From JAAYRQ01 sp035647815 (GTDB lineage Bacteria > Bacillota > Syntrophomonadia > Syntrophomonadales > Syntrophomonadaceae): a DNA stretch of 23,057 nt. How positions within the stretch are numbered: the first letter of the stretch is position 1; each line of letters opens with the position of its first letter. The position numbers were made by a program, and so were the translations under genes. Where the stretch lies: NCBI GenBank assembly GCA_035647815.1, contig DASRMR010000019.1, positions 1 to 23,057 of the forward strand. The letters are read 5' to 3'. This document shows positions 1 to 8,889 of the stretch, piece after piece. Under the pieces are notes generated by a model. The model did not search any database. It saw only the letters and a program-made list of their open reading frames with translations, and was not told the DNA's origin.

Positions 1-4
1 ATGG

Positions 5-34
5 TTGACCTTTTAAGACAGGTAATTGTATAAT
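5..34 (+). promoter_or_regulatory. candidate sigma-A promoter for the efflux operon
   Basis: TTGACC at 5-10 and TATAAT at 29-34 are separated by 18 nt, a good match to a vegetative promoter. It lies about 60 nt upstream of the GTG start of the first gene. A short inverted repeat (CCTGAC / GTCGGG, about 46-63) lies between promoter and ribosome binding site and could be an operator, but it is only 6 bp and includes a G-T pair. This is motif evidence only. Confidence 0.5.
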
Positions 35-96
35 TCTAAGTGTACCTGACTCGCCGGTCGGGAAAATATGAATTTTATCTGGGAGGGTATATATAG

Positions 97-1371
97 GTGT
101 TTAGGAGAAAAAGGTTAATAAGTTTATTGCTAATTTTACTATTAGCAATAAGTCTAATATCAGGTTGTAGTAAGAAAGATGAGGTCGCTAAGGAGACTGA
201 GCTTACGGTAACTTCTGCTGTAGCTGATATAGGAGATATAGCAAAAGAAGTTAAGCTTACTGGAGTAGTTAAGGGTAAGGATGAGGTACATCTAATGGCT
301 AAGCTGCCAGCTAGAGTAACTTCTATATTAGTGAAGCCGGGACAAGCTGTATCTCCAGGTCAGACTATCTTAACCTTAGATAGTAGTGATGCCGATGGCA
401 GTGTTGAGAATGCCAGAGTTGCCTTACGGTTAGCAGAGAATCAAGTTAAAAATGCAGCAACTAATTTAGGGAAAAGCGAAAAACTCCAAGAAGTTGGAGT
501 TGAGAATGCGGAAATTGCCTTACATTTAGCAGAGCTGCAACTGGAAACTGCGTCAGCTAATTTGGAAAGAAGTGAAAAACTTCATGAAGCGGGAGCGATT
601 TCAACCCAACAATTAGAAGGTGCCAAGTCAGCTTATGATTCTGCAGTTGCAGGTGTTGAACAAGCATTTAGTGCGCTTTCAGGTCAAAAACCAAAAGATG
701 CTAATGCCAAGTCAGCTTATGATTCTGCTCTTGCAGGTGTTGAACAGGCGTCAATCGCTTTGCAGATGGTTCAGACTCAGATGGAAAACTATCTAGTAAC
801 TTCGCCAATCAGTGGAGTAGTAGGTAATATAGATGTATCTGTAGGTGATACTGCTAATCCTAGTGCTCCTGTAGCAGTAGTCAGTAATACCTCCCAGCTG
901 GAAATAGAAGTATTAGCTAGTGAATCAGAAGTCAATTATATTAATTCAGGTGATGAAGTAGGGGTAGTTATAAAGGCTGTTTCGGGTGCAAGTTATACTG
1001 GAATAGTCGAAAGTGTTGCTACTGTTCCCGACCTAGTAAAGAGAAATTATGTAGTGAAAATTAGTCTGCCTAATGATGAAGGCCTTATTAGATCAGGCAT
1101 GTTTGCTCAAGTCACTCTAGAAACTGAAGGGAAGGCAGGTGCACTTTGTGTTCCCGCTTCAGCATTAGTACCTAAAGGTAGTGAGAATGTAGTATTCACG
1201 GTTGATGAGGAGCAAAGGGCTCGTCTTAGAAAAGTAAAAACTGGGGTGGAAAATAGTAAGTATGTAGAAATAGTTGAGGGCATTAAAAAAGGGGAAAAAG
1301 TTATTACTAAAGGTAATACCTTGGTTAGTGATGGAACTCTGGTCAGGGTTGTTGCCGGAGGTGACAAATAA
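97..1371 (+). CDS. RND efflux periplasmic-adaptor (membrane fusion) lipoprotein
   Basis: This is the HlyD/AcrA-type adaptor subunit of an RND exporter, expected to be lipid-anchored outside the cytoplasmic membrane and to dock on the pump encoded next. The signal peptide (about 1-23) ends in lipobox LISGC, with C24 as the lipidated residue. A biotinyl-lipoyl half-motif (about 50-100) is followed by a long alpha-helical hairpin (about 103-230), the second lipoyl half (from about 233, SPISGVVG) and the beta-barrel and membrane-proximal domains to residue 424. The GTG start is set by GGGAGGG at 81-87. The stop TAA overlaps the next ATG by one base, so the two are translationally coupled. The hairpin carries two internal duplications: residues 103-134 repeated at 135-166, and a 28-residue-period repeat starting SAYDSA. 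The family is certain; the substrate is unknown. Confidence 0.93.
   Translation: MFRRKRLISLLLILLLAISLISGCSKKDEVAKETELTVTSAVADIGDIAKEVKLTGVVKGKDEVHLMAKLPARVTSILVKPGQAVSPGQTILTLDSSDADGSVENARVALRLAENQVKNAATNLGKSEKLQEVGVENAEIALHLAELQLETASANLERSEKLHEAGAISTQQLEGAKSAYDSAVAGVEQAFSALSGQKPKDANAKSAYDSALAGVEQASIALQMVQTQMENYLVTSPISGVVGNIDVSVGDTANPSAPVAVVSNTSQLEIEVLASESEVNYINSGDEVGVVIKAVSGASYTGIVESVATVPDLVKRNYVVKISLPNDEGLIRSGMFAQVTLETEGKAGALCVPASALVPKGSENVVFTVDEEQRARLRKVKTGVENSKYVEIVEGIKKGEKVITKGNTLVSDGTLVRVVAGGDK
403..744 (+). repeat. two in-gene duplications in the adaptor hairpin
   Basis: Nucleotides 403-498 and 499-594 encode two diverged copies of a 32-residue unit, each starting VENA and ending close to EKLxExG. 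Further on, 622-660 and 706-744 are 39-bp copies with two mismatches, offset by 84 bp (28 codons, four heptads). Both duplications are in frame. The second is nearly identical at the DNA level and so looks more recent than the first. Confidence 0.85.
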
Positions 1372-4300
1372 TGCGGATTGTAGATTTTGCGGTCAAGAGG
1401 CCTGTTGCTATGATAATAGCGACGGCTGTTTTGATTATATTAGGCTTTTTTACCTTTTCTAAAATGTCGGTAGACTTGTTGCCGGATATGGATTTTCCCA
1501 TAGCAGCAGTGATGACTAGCTATGCTGGTGCCGGACCTGAAGAAGTAGAATCACAAGTAACGGAACTTTTAGAAGGCTCTTTAAATACTATAAGTGATGT
1601 CAAGGAAATACAATCGATTTCTAGTTCGGGAAGTTCGACTATAATTATGACTTTTAATTGGGGGACCAATCTAGATAGTGCGGTACTCGATATTCGTGAA
1701 AGTCTAGGTATGATAGAAGGTTTTATGCCTTCTGGTGCCGAAAAATCTATGGTTTTTAAAATGGATCCTAATATGATGCCAGTACTTCAAATGGGTATTA
1801 GTGGTGGGGAAAATGTTAGTCAGCTGCAAGATATAGCTGATGATGTAATAGAACCACGTTTAGCTCGTATCCCGCAAGTAGCTTCGGTAATAATAACTGG
1901 TGGCTATGAACGGGAAGTCAATGTAGAGGTTGATCCAGTTAAACTAGAAAATTATGGAGTTTCATTAGCAGAAATTAATAATATGCTGATGGCTGAGAAC
2001 TTTAATATGTCGGGTGGCAAGGTGGACCAAGGTGGTAGAGAATACTTTGTGCGTAACCTGCAACAGTTTGAAGATATTGAGGATATTGAGAATGTAGCCA
2101 TACTTACTGCTACAGGAAATACCGTATATATTAAAGATATTGCCACAGTAACTGATGGCAATAAAGACAGAAACCAGCTGACCAGGATTAATGGCTCTGA
2201 AGCTGTCGGTGTTCATATAATGAAGCAATCAGATGCTAACACGGTTGAGACTAGTGCTGCTGTTATCGAGGAAATGAATAAGATTACTCAGGAGCTAGGT
2301 TCAGGTATAGAATATTCAATCATAATGGACCAAGCAATTTATGTTAATGATTCTTTAGATAATACTAAAAAGATGATATTACAAGGTGCTATTTTAGCTA
2401 TGCTTATTCTCTTCTTATTCTTAAGAAATGTGCGTAGTACTATGATAGTGTTTACAGCTATTCCTTTATCTATAATAGCTACATTTACGCTCATGTATTT
2501 TAGTAAAAACACGGTTAATTTGCTTACCATGGGTGGTTTAGCCTTGGGGATTGGGCGCATAGTCGATGACTCTATAGTTGTGTTTGAAAATATTTATAGG
2601 CATAGAAACTTAGGCTTACCTCCCATGGAGGCTGCCATAACAGGTACTAAGGAAGTAGGTGGGGCAGTAATTGCTTCTACTACGACTATTATTGCCGTAT
2701 TTTTACCTATTGTATTTGTAGAAGGGCTAGCTTCTATTATATTTAAGCCTTTAGCTCTTACTGTTTCTATGGCGATATTCTGTTCTTTGCTAGTTGCTTT
2801 AACTATTATTCCTTTGATGGCCTCGCGGATGCTTACGGATAAAGCTATGGCTCCGAAAGATAATGTTGTAGCTAATGCTACAAGAGGATTCGGGAATTGG
2901 ATGGACAATCTAGGCGAGAAGTATAAACTACTTTTAACCAAAGCACTAAAACGACGCAGATGGGTAATAGGAATAGTTACGGTGTTAATGATCGGTTCTA
3001 TCGCTCTTATGCCTTTTATAGGTGCAGAGTTTTTGCCTGATATGGATTCAGGTGAAATATCAATTACTATTGAAATTGATAAAGGCAGTAAGTTAGCAGA
3101 TGCAGATCTGATAACTGCCGAAGTAGAAGAACAGATTCGTACTGTAGATGAAGTCGATATAATCTTTAGTAGTATAGGAAGTTCTGCTAACATGATGATG
3201 GATACAGGTGCGTCAGCTGACAGTTCTACCCTTTATGTGAGAACTGTACCACTTAATCAGCGTAATCGGGATGTGAACAGTATAGCTGAAGAAATTCGCC
3301 AAAAGATGGTGGATATTCCTGGTGCGAAAATAAGTGTTGGTGCTATGGATATGGCTGCCTTGATGGGTGGCGATCCTATACATGTACAAGTACGTGGTGA
3401 TGATCTCTCTATATTAAGGGAAATATCAGATGAAGTGGCAGAAATAGTTAAAAACACTCCAGGTACTAGGGAAGTTACAGCTTCATTAACTGATGGACAG
3501 CCTGAAATGCAAGTCAGAATTGACCGGCAAAGAGCTGCAGCTTTTGCTTTAACTCCCATGCAAATTTCTAATGAGATAAGGCAAGCTATGGAAGGTTCAG
3601 TAGTTACTAGGTATAAGGCTGATGGTGATGAAATAGATGTTAGAGTTAAATATACACCTGATGGAGATAAGGATATAGATTACCTAAGTAATATAACTAT
3701 ACAAACTCCTACGGGGGCCTTGGCGAAATTATCGCAATTAGCTACATTTGAAATAGCTCAAGGACCTATATCGGTTGATCGCCTCGATCAAGTGCGTATG
3801 GCTACTATAAGTGGAGAATTATTAAACCGCGATTTAAAAGCTGTTATAGATGATATTAAAATAGAGACTGATCAATTACCATTACCTGCTGGCTACACTG
3901 TTGATTTTGGTGGAGAAAACCAAGAGATGATGGAAAGCTTTGCCAGTCTAGCAGTTGCCTTACTACTAGCTTTATTATTAGTTTATTCAGTAATGGCCAT
4001 TCAATATGAATCATTCTTTAATCCCTTTATTATAATGTTCTCAGTGCCGACAGCTATAATCGGGGTAGTATTAGGACTACTCATAACAGGAAGGAGTTTT
4101 AGTGTAGTCTCCTTCATTGGGATTATAATGCTGGTAGGTATAGTTGTCTCCAATGCCATAATATTTGTCGATTACCTCAAGCAATTAAGAGAACGAGGTA
4201 TGGAGCGAGATGAAGCAATTATTGAGGCTGGGAGAGTTAGGCTTAGACCTATTCTAATGACAGCTTTTTCTACTATACTAGCTATGTTCCCCTTAGCTTT

Positions 4301-4493
4301 AGGTATAGGGGAAGGTGCGGAAATGCAAGCACCTATGGCGACTGTAGTTATTGGCGGCTTGTTAGTTTCCACTTTAGTTACACTAATCCTGGTTCCAGTA
4401 GTCTATAGTATTTTTGATGATTGGGGACAAAAGATAAATCAAAAGCTAGGTAGACAAGCTGTTTCAAATGATGAAACTGATATAACAGGCTAA
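1371..4493 (+). CDS. RND-family efflux pump, inner-membrane transporter
   Basis: This is a 1040-residue proton-driven RND exporter of the AcrB/SwrC (HAE1-like) type, a normal full length. TM1 lies at about 10-30 (MIIATAVLIILGFF). The second segment group contains GIGRIVDDSIVVFEN with the paired proton-relay aspartates D399 and D400. The second half repeats the layout with large extracytoplasmic loops, and TM10-12 lie near 895-1020. The position aligned with the AcrB TM10 lysine is a serine (about residue 927, in VVSNAIIFVDY), a difference from AcrB. Translation starts at an ATG overlapping the stop of the adaptor gene, so the two form one operon. No outer-membrane factor gene is nearby, as expected for a monoderm. 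SwrC-like roles in surfactant or drug export are possible, but the sequence does not show the substrate. Confidence 0.95.
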   Translation: MRIVDFAVKRPVAMIIATAVLIILGFFTFSKMSVDLLPDMDFPIAAVMTSYAGAGPEEVESQVTELLEGSLNTISDVKEIQSISSSGSSTIIMTFNWGTNLDSAVLDIRESLGMIEGFMPSGAEKSMVFKMDPNMMPVLQMGISGGENVSQLQDIADDVIEPRLARIPQVASVIITGGYEREVNVEVDPVKLENYGVSLAEINNMLMAENFNMSGGKVDQGGREYFVRNLQQFEDIEDIENVAILTATGNTVYIKDIATVTDGNKDRNQLTRINGSEAVGVHIMKQSDANTVETSAAVIEEMNKITQELGSGIEYSIIMDQAIYVNDSLDNTKKMILQGAILAMLILFLFLRNVRSTMIVFTAIPLSIIATFTLMYFSKNTVNLLTMGGLALGIGRIVDDSIVVFENIYRHRNLGLPPMEAAITGTKEVGGAVIASTTTIIAVFLPIVFVEGLASIIFKPLALTVSMAIFCSLLVALTIIPLMASRMLTDKAMAPKDNVVANATRGFGNWMDNLGEKYKLLLTKALKRRRWVIGIVTVLMIGSIALMPFIGAEFLPDMDSGEISITIEIDKGSKLADADLITAEVEEQIRTVDEVDIIFSSIGSSANMMMDTGASADSSTLYVRTVPLNQRNRDVNSIAEEIRQKMVDIPGAKISVGAMDMAALMGGDPIHVQVRGDDLSILREISDEVAEIVKNTPGTREVTASLTDGQPEMQVRIDRQRAAAFALTPMQISNEIRQAMEGSVVTRYKADGDEIDVRVKYTPDGDKDIDYLSNITIQTPTGALAKLSQLATFEIAQGPISVDRLDQVRMATISGELLNRDLKAVIDDIKIETDQLPLPAGYTVDFGGENQEMMESFASLAVALLLALLLVYSVMAIQYESFFNPFIIMFSVPTAIIGVVLGLLITGRSFSVVSFIGIIMLVGIVVSNAIIFVDYLKQLRERGMERDEAIIEAGRVRLRPILMTAFSTILAMFPLALGIGEGAEMQAPMATVVIGGLLVSTLVTLILVPVVYSIFDDWGQKINQKLGRQAVSNDETDITG

Positions 4494-4516
4494 TATAAGA
4501 TCTAGATGCAAGTTCG

Positions 4517-4554
4517 TAGGGGCACCTCCCTTTTTGGTTGCCCCTATGTTTTTA
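4517..4554 (+). terminator. probable terminator of the efflux operon
   Basis: TAGGGGCA (4517-4524) pairs perfectly with TGCCCCTA (4539-4546) over a 14-nt loop and is followed by GTTTTTA. It lies 24 nt after the RND stop codon. The T run is short, so termination may be incomplete. Confidence 0.6.
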
Positions 4555-4566
4555 GGCTTTAAAGAG

Positions 4567-4821
4567 AGCCGGCGAATGAATTCGCCTCTACATTTATCAA
4601 CTGGTAGCTTCGAATGAATTGGCCTTTACGTTATCAACTGGCAGCCGGCGAATGAATTCGCCTCTACGTTACCAACTGGCAGCCGGCGAATGAATTCGCC
4701 TCTACGTTTATCAACTGGCAGCCGGCGAATGAATTCGCCTCTACATTTACCGACTAGTAGTTTTGAATGAATTGGCCTTTACGTTATCAACTGGTAGCTT
4801 CGAATTCATTCGAAGGTTTCC
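4567..4821. repeat. tandem array of about 6.5 units of 37-39 bp, each with a hairpin
   Basis: This array fills most of the 368-bp gene-free gap between the RND gene and the TetR gene. Unit boundaries are 4567-4605, 4606-4642, 4643-4680, 4681-4719, 4720-4758, 4759-4795 and a last partial unit from 4796. Units 1, 3, 4 and 5 carry GGCGAATGAATTCGCC, a 7-bp inverted repeat, followed by CTCTAC and a TATCAACTGG-like tail. Units 2 and 6 are a 37-bp variant with GAATGAATTGGCC. The last partial unit carries CTTCGAATTCATTCGAAG (4798-4815), a perfect hairpin with the same core. Units abut directly, with no unique spacers. Confidence 0.9.
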
Positions 4822-4861
4822 ATAAAATGTTTATTTGTAGGCTTTAAACAGGGGGAGAAAC

Positions 4862-5440
4862 ATGGAAAATAAAAAGAGCAAAAGAGAAGTTATACTCCAG
4901 GCAGCTACTAAGGTATTTTCTACAAAAGGGTACCATAATACTCGTATGGATGAAATCGCCATAGAAGCTGAGATAGGCAAGAGCACGATTTACGAGTACT
5001 TTAATAGTAAACTACAATTATTCCAAGAGATGATGGAGGCTAGTTTTCAGATTTATGCGCAAAAAATGATGAAGAATAGAACAGAAGATTTATCTTTTGA
5101 GGAAAAGTTTTTGTTATTAATAGAAGGACATATACAGTTTTGTAAAGAAAATAAAGAGCTAACCAGAATTGTATTTTGGGATACAGAAATAATTGACGAG
5201 GATCTGAAAGAATGGTCTTATGTTATGCGTAAAATAAGACAAGATAAAATGTTTGAAATAGTACAGACAGCTATTGATCAAGGGGAATTAAAACCAATAG
5301 ACCCCAAGTTATTTACCTTCATAATGACCGGAATCATCGCCTCCCTATGGACACCTATCACCTTAGAAGACTGGGATGTGGATGCTGGACAATTAGCAGT
5401 TGAGATTACCGATATAATTATGAACGGAATCAAAGCGTAA
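4862..5440 (+). CDS. TetR/AcrR-family transcriptional regulator
   Basis: This is a 192-residue one-component repressor. The N-terminal TetR helix-turn-helix spans about residues 8-55, with the core MDEIAIEAEIGKSTIYEYF and recognition helix KSTIYEYF. A variable all-helical ligand and dimerisation domain follows, with the TetR_C-like stretch near 75-185. GGGGGAGAAAC immediately precedes the ATG. It lies downstream of the efflux operon in the same direction, a common position for the local efflux repressor, but the repeat array and terminator separate it, so control of the pump is inference. Codons at 5301-5374 switch to C-ending for 12 of 14 pyrimidine-ending codons, unlike the rest of the gene. 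Confidence 0.9.
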   Translation: MENKKSKREVILQAATKVFSTKGYHNTRMDEIAIEAEIGKSTIYEYFNSKLQLFQEMMEASFQIYAQKMMKNRTEDLSFEEKFLLLIEGHIQFCKENKELTRIVFWDTEIIDEDLKEWSYVMRKIRQDKMFEIVQTAIDQGELKPIDPKLFTFIMTGIIASLWTPITLEDWDVDAGQLAVEITDIIMNGIKA

Positions 5441-5474
5441 ACAAACGCTTATCTTATTTAATAAATTAACATTT

Positions 5475-5508
5475 AACGTTTTACGTCTTACGTCTCACGT
5501 ACAACGTT
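5475..5508. repeat. short ACGT-rich tandem repeat bounded by AACGTT
   Basis: AACGTT (5475-5480) is followed by two TTACGTC units (5481-5494), a variant TCACGTA (5495-5501) and a second AACGTT (5503-5508). The segment lies in the 84-bp gap just upstream of the protease ribosome binding site. It could be a regulator-binding array or a dispersed genomic repeat; nothing here decides between them. Confidence 0.65.
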
Positions 5509-5524
5509 CAAAAGGTAGGTACAT

Positions 5525-8500
5525 ATGAAACGAAATATTTATTTATTATCAGGTGTTTTGTTGGTATGCTTTTTTTTGCAATCATCTGGTATAGCAATGG
5601 CTTTCACTGATACGAGAGTACATTGGGCCAGACCACAAATCGATCATTTAGAAAGCCGGGAAATCATTAATGGCTACCCAGATGGAACTTATCGACCGGA
5701 TTCTTACATAAGCCGAGCCGAATTTATAACATTATTAATATCATTTTTAAATAATCAAGAGGAAGCGAAACGCTTAGCTAAAGGTGATTCTACTTTTAAG
5801 GATGTAGTTGATGACTATTGGGCTAAGGGCTATATCAATTTGGCTGCTGAGTTAGGTATAGCTGCAGGTGATGATAGAGGACATTTCAAGCCTTATCATT
5901 TGATTAGTCGAGAAGAAGCGGTAGTCATGCTAGTTAACTCGTTGAAAATAGAAGATCTAGAAATAGAAGATCTAGAAATGGAAGATTTACCTTATGAAGA
6001 TCAAGAGGAAGTTTCTGCTTGGGCCATTAAGGAGCTAGCATATGCAGCTGAAAAGGGTTTTGTTAATGGTTATCCTGATGGGAGTTTTAAACCGAAAAAC
6101 AAGCTTACCAGGGCTGAAGTAACTATTTTATTAGAAAAATTATTAGAATTAGAAGGCAGGAAGTTTCATTTCCAAGGGACTTTAATAGATATTAATTTAC
6201 CTTTAAAACAAGTAACTGTTAACTTAGACAATAATGAAGAAACATTTAAATTGGCCGGAAAATTAGCAGTTTATCAGGAAGGGTCTATAGAGCCGGTCAC
6301 AGAAATACCTATGCCATCTACAGCATATTTTAATTTAAATCAGAAAGGTGAATTAAATTATATCTATTTGACTGAAGAATTAGTACCATCACCAGTTAAG
6401 CTTTTGTTTAGCAGTTTACCTGAAAGTAGCAAAATGGTAGCAGTAGATAGCAGTATAGTAAAGCTTTCTGATCCGGAACATTATCAAGTTAATCCTGACC
6501 TAGCTAGCAGTGACCCTAGCTTAAGTTTAGCTACTACTAAAGCTGCTATGCGGGTAGATGAATTTGTTGCGGATACTGGTGCGACTGGGCGTGGGCAGTT
6601 AGTTGCGGTTATTGATAGTGGTGTAGATGTAGGACACCCTGATCTGCAAAAGACTAGTGATGGTTATGAAAAAGTAGTGGATTTTATTGATTTAACTGAT
6701 GAAGGTAAAGTGACTCTGAGTGGACCTATAAAAGCGGAGAATGGACAACTTAATATTGATGGGAAAAAAGTAGATATAATAGAAGTGAATAATGCGGCAG
6801 GTGAGTATTATTATGGTTATCTAGGTACTTCATTTTTACCTAAGGTAATTAAGGATGCTCTCCCTGATGAGAGATTTTTAGTAGTGCTTACAGCTAGTAA
6901 ATATTATGATAATTTTGATACTGTTTATATAGATACTAATATGGATGGCAAGATAAATGATGAAACACCTTTAATAAAATATAGTCGTAAAAGGCAGATG
7001 GCCTCTATTAAGGGAAATAATGATAAAGTTTTTAATCTACTAGTAAGTGAAATAGCAAAAGATAATAAATATGTAAAGTTCGGCTTTGACTCGCTAGGAC
7101 ATGGTACAGAAGTAGCTGGAATCGTAGCCGCTAATGGTAAGCTCGAAGGGGTAGCACCAGGAGCCCAGATTCTACCTATTAAGGTCTTGAATAACTTGGG
7201 CTTTGCTTATTTAAATAGATTAGAAAGTGGCATTCTGTTAGCAGCTGAAATGGGTGCTAATATAGCAGTTATGAGTATGGGTCAGTACCAAATAAGTCCT
7301 CAAGAGTTACAAAAGCTTTCTAATTTAGCTGATAAAATGTGGGAAACACATGGGATGTTGTTATGTATAGCAGCTGGTAATAATGGTCCAGGTCTAGGTA
7401 CAGTAGCAGATACAGCAGCTATTCGTAATGTTATAAGTGTCGGGGCTTATGCAACTCCAGAGATGTGGCGTAATGATTATGGTTGGGAAGTAGAAAAGCC
7501 GACATTATGGTATTTTAGTTCTAGTGGACCAGGTACTGATGGCTTAACTGCACCACTACTAGTAGCTCCAGGTAGTGTAGTTTCGACTTTTCCTCTGTGG
7601 GGTAATTCTATCTACCGGCTTGATGAAGGCACGAGTATGGCCGCACCCCATATCGCAGGTGCGGCAGCATTATTGATGGATGTAGTCGCCCATAAGCTGT
7701 ATCTTACTGATTCTATGATTGTTGCTCAAGGCTTGACTGCAGGGGCTAAACCTTTAGAAGGTTATGAAGCTGTCGAGCAAGGCTTTGGTGCAGTCGACTT
7801 AGTCAGGGCCTGGCAGGAAATTCAAAAGGTCAAAGATCAATATGTTAGTTTTAAAGTTAATCAATATAGTCCTAATTTTGGCTATGGAAACGGTTATTAT
7901 TCGCGGGAGATAGTTCCGGCTGAATTATCAGTCAAGATTTTTAATAAATCTGATGAAAATAGGACTCTAGCAGTCGGTGGACTTTCTTCTTGGATAAAGC
8001 CGCAACAGTTTTCTATTCAAGTTCCTAAGCAAGGGGAAAGGACTATAAGAGTAAAATATGATGACTTAACTGAACCAGGCTTATATAGTGACTTTCTAAT
8101 CGCTGATGATCATGATACACCTGGTTGGGATATTTCCGTTTTGCAGACGGTAGTTGTACCTTATAATCTAGGTATAGAAAAGTTTGAAAAAGCTGATACT
8201 TTAGGGGCGGGAGAGTTTAAACGGTATTTTGTAAATGTGCCTGAAGGGGTGCAAAACTTAAAATTGGATTTAGAAGTAGGTCAAAATGGAAGAGCTAGGA
8301 TGCATGTTATTTCCCCAGCAGGGATGCAAGATGTTAGCTCATATGTGGGAACAGGCCAAACTCTTACCCCACCTAACTTGCAGACTACTTATTACTTTCC
8401 AGTAACGGGTACCTGGGAGATCGTTATTTATAGTTCAGCTACCTTGAGTAGTTTTGATTTAAAGGAAACTAAGTATAATTTAAAAGCACAAATCGGTGCA

Positions 8501-8740
8501 GTAGAAAAAGTGGAAGCTAAATTACCGGATAAAAGATATCTAGTAACTGCTTATCCTCCTAAGTTTATGGTTGCAGGGGAGAAAACAGAAGTTGTCTTGC
8601 ACTTCTGGAATGCTATTAGCAAAGAACCGGCAAATGGGATAATTACGATTAATGGTAGACTATATGAGATTAGAAACGGCTTAGTCAGGGTGGAAACGCT
8701 GGCTGGCGATGGGGCGATGGACTTTAAAATCGCGTGGTAA
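5525..8740 (+). CDS. SLH-domain, cell-wall-anchored subtilisin-like serine protease (S8)
   Basis: This is an exported protease of 1071 residues. A signal peptide (about 1-27, ending GIAMAF) leads into three S-layer homology domains at about 28-70, 87-130 and 150-205. These carry typical cores such as INGYPDGTYRPD and VNGYPDGSFKPK and anchor the protein to pyruvylated wall polymer. The S8 domain shows the catalytic triad D364 (VIDSGVD), H526 (GHGTEVAG) and S704 (GTSMAAPH), with oxyanion N619 (AAGNNGP). About 160 residues separate Asp from His, far more than in small subtilisins, so there is a sizeable insertion. From about 770 a beta-rich tail resembles PPC/fibronectin-like C-terminal domains. 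A 15-bp acidic repeat (EDLEI/EDLEM) lies near residue 143. AAGGTAGG sets the ATG. The last codons become unusually G-rich. Substrate unknown. Confidence 0.93.
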   Translation: MKRNIYLLSGVLLVCFFLQSSGIAMAFTDTRVHWARPQIDHLESREIINGYPDGTYRPDSYISRAEFITLLISFLNNQEEAKRLAKGDSTFKDVVDDYWAKGYINLAAELGIAAGDDRGHFKPYHLISREEAVVMLVNSLKIEDLEIEDLEMEDLPYEDQEEVSAWAIKELAYAAEKGFVNGYPDGSFKPKNKLTRAEVTILLEKLLELEGRKFHFQGTLIDINLPLKQVTVNLDNNEETFKLAGKLAVYQEGSIEPVTEIPMPSTAYFNLNQKGELNYIYLTEELVPSPVKLLFSSLPESSKMVAVDSSIVKLSDPEHYQVNPDLASSDPSLSLATTKAAMRVDEFVADTGATGRGQLVAVIDSGVDVGHPDLQKTSDGYEKVVDFIDLTDEGKVTLSGPIKAENGQLNIDGKKVDIIEVNNAAGEYYYGYLGTSFLPKVIKDALPDERFLVVLTASKYYDNFDTVYIDTNMDGKINDETPLIKYSRKRQMASIKGNNDKVFNLLVSEIAKDNKYVKFGFDSLGHGTEVAGIVAANGKLEGVAPGAQILPIKVLNNLGFAYLNRLESGILLAAEMGANIAVMSMGQYQISPQELQKLSNLADKMWETHGMLLCIAAGNNGPGLGTVADTAAIRNVISVGAYATPEMWRNDYGWEVEKPTLWYFSSSGPGTDGLTAPLLVAPGSVVSTFPLWGNSIYRLDEGTSMAAPHIAGAAALLMDVVAHKLYLTDSMIVAQGLTAGAKPLEGYEAVEQGFGAVDLVRAWQEIQKVKDQYVSFKVNQYSPNFGYGNGYYSREIVPAELSVKIFNKSDENRTLAVGGLSSWIKPQQFSIQVPKQGERTIRVKYDDLTEPGLYSDFLIADDHDTPGWDISVLQTVVVPYNLGIEKFEKADTLGAGEFKRYFVNVPEGVQNLKLDLEVGQNGRARMHVISPAGMQDVSSYVGTGQTLTPPNLQTTYYFPVTGTWEIVIYSSATLSSFDLKETKYNLKAQIGAVEKVEAKLPDKRYLVTAYPPKFMVAGEKTEVVLHFWNAISKEPANGIITINGRLYEIRNGLVRVETLAGDGAMDFKIAW

Positions 8741-8889
8741 GAGCGGGGCGGCGAATTAAACTGTTCCCCCCCACGGAAGCAATAGCTTACATGTTAAAAC
8801 AAGGAATAAAAACATAGATGTACACTTTTTCCCCTAGGATGGTGTATATTATATAGAAGGATTTCGAGCTTAGGCGTGGAGGAAACGAA

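Noticed and set aside
2594..3193. 199-codon minus-strand ORF inside the RND gene, and similar antisense frames (for example 19165-19641 and 22454-22843)
   Set aside because: They lie entirely opposite genes with clear family motifs, have no ribosome site or recognisable motif, and are explained by codon bias of the sense gene.
4567..4821. CRISPR array
   Set aside because: The 37-39 bp units abut each other without unique spacers, and no cas gene is present.
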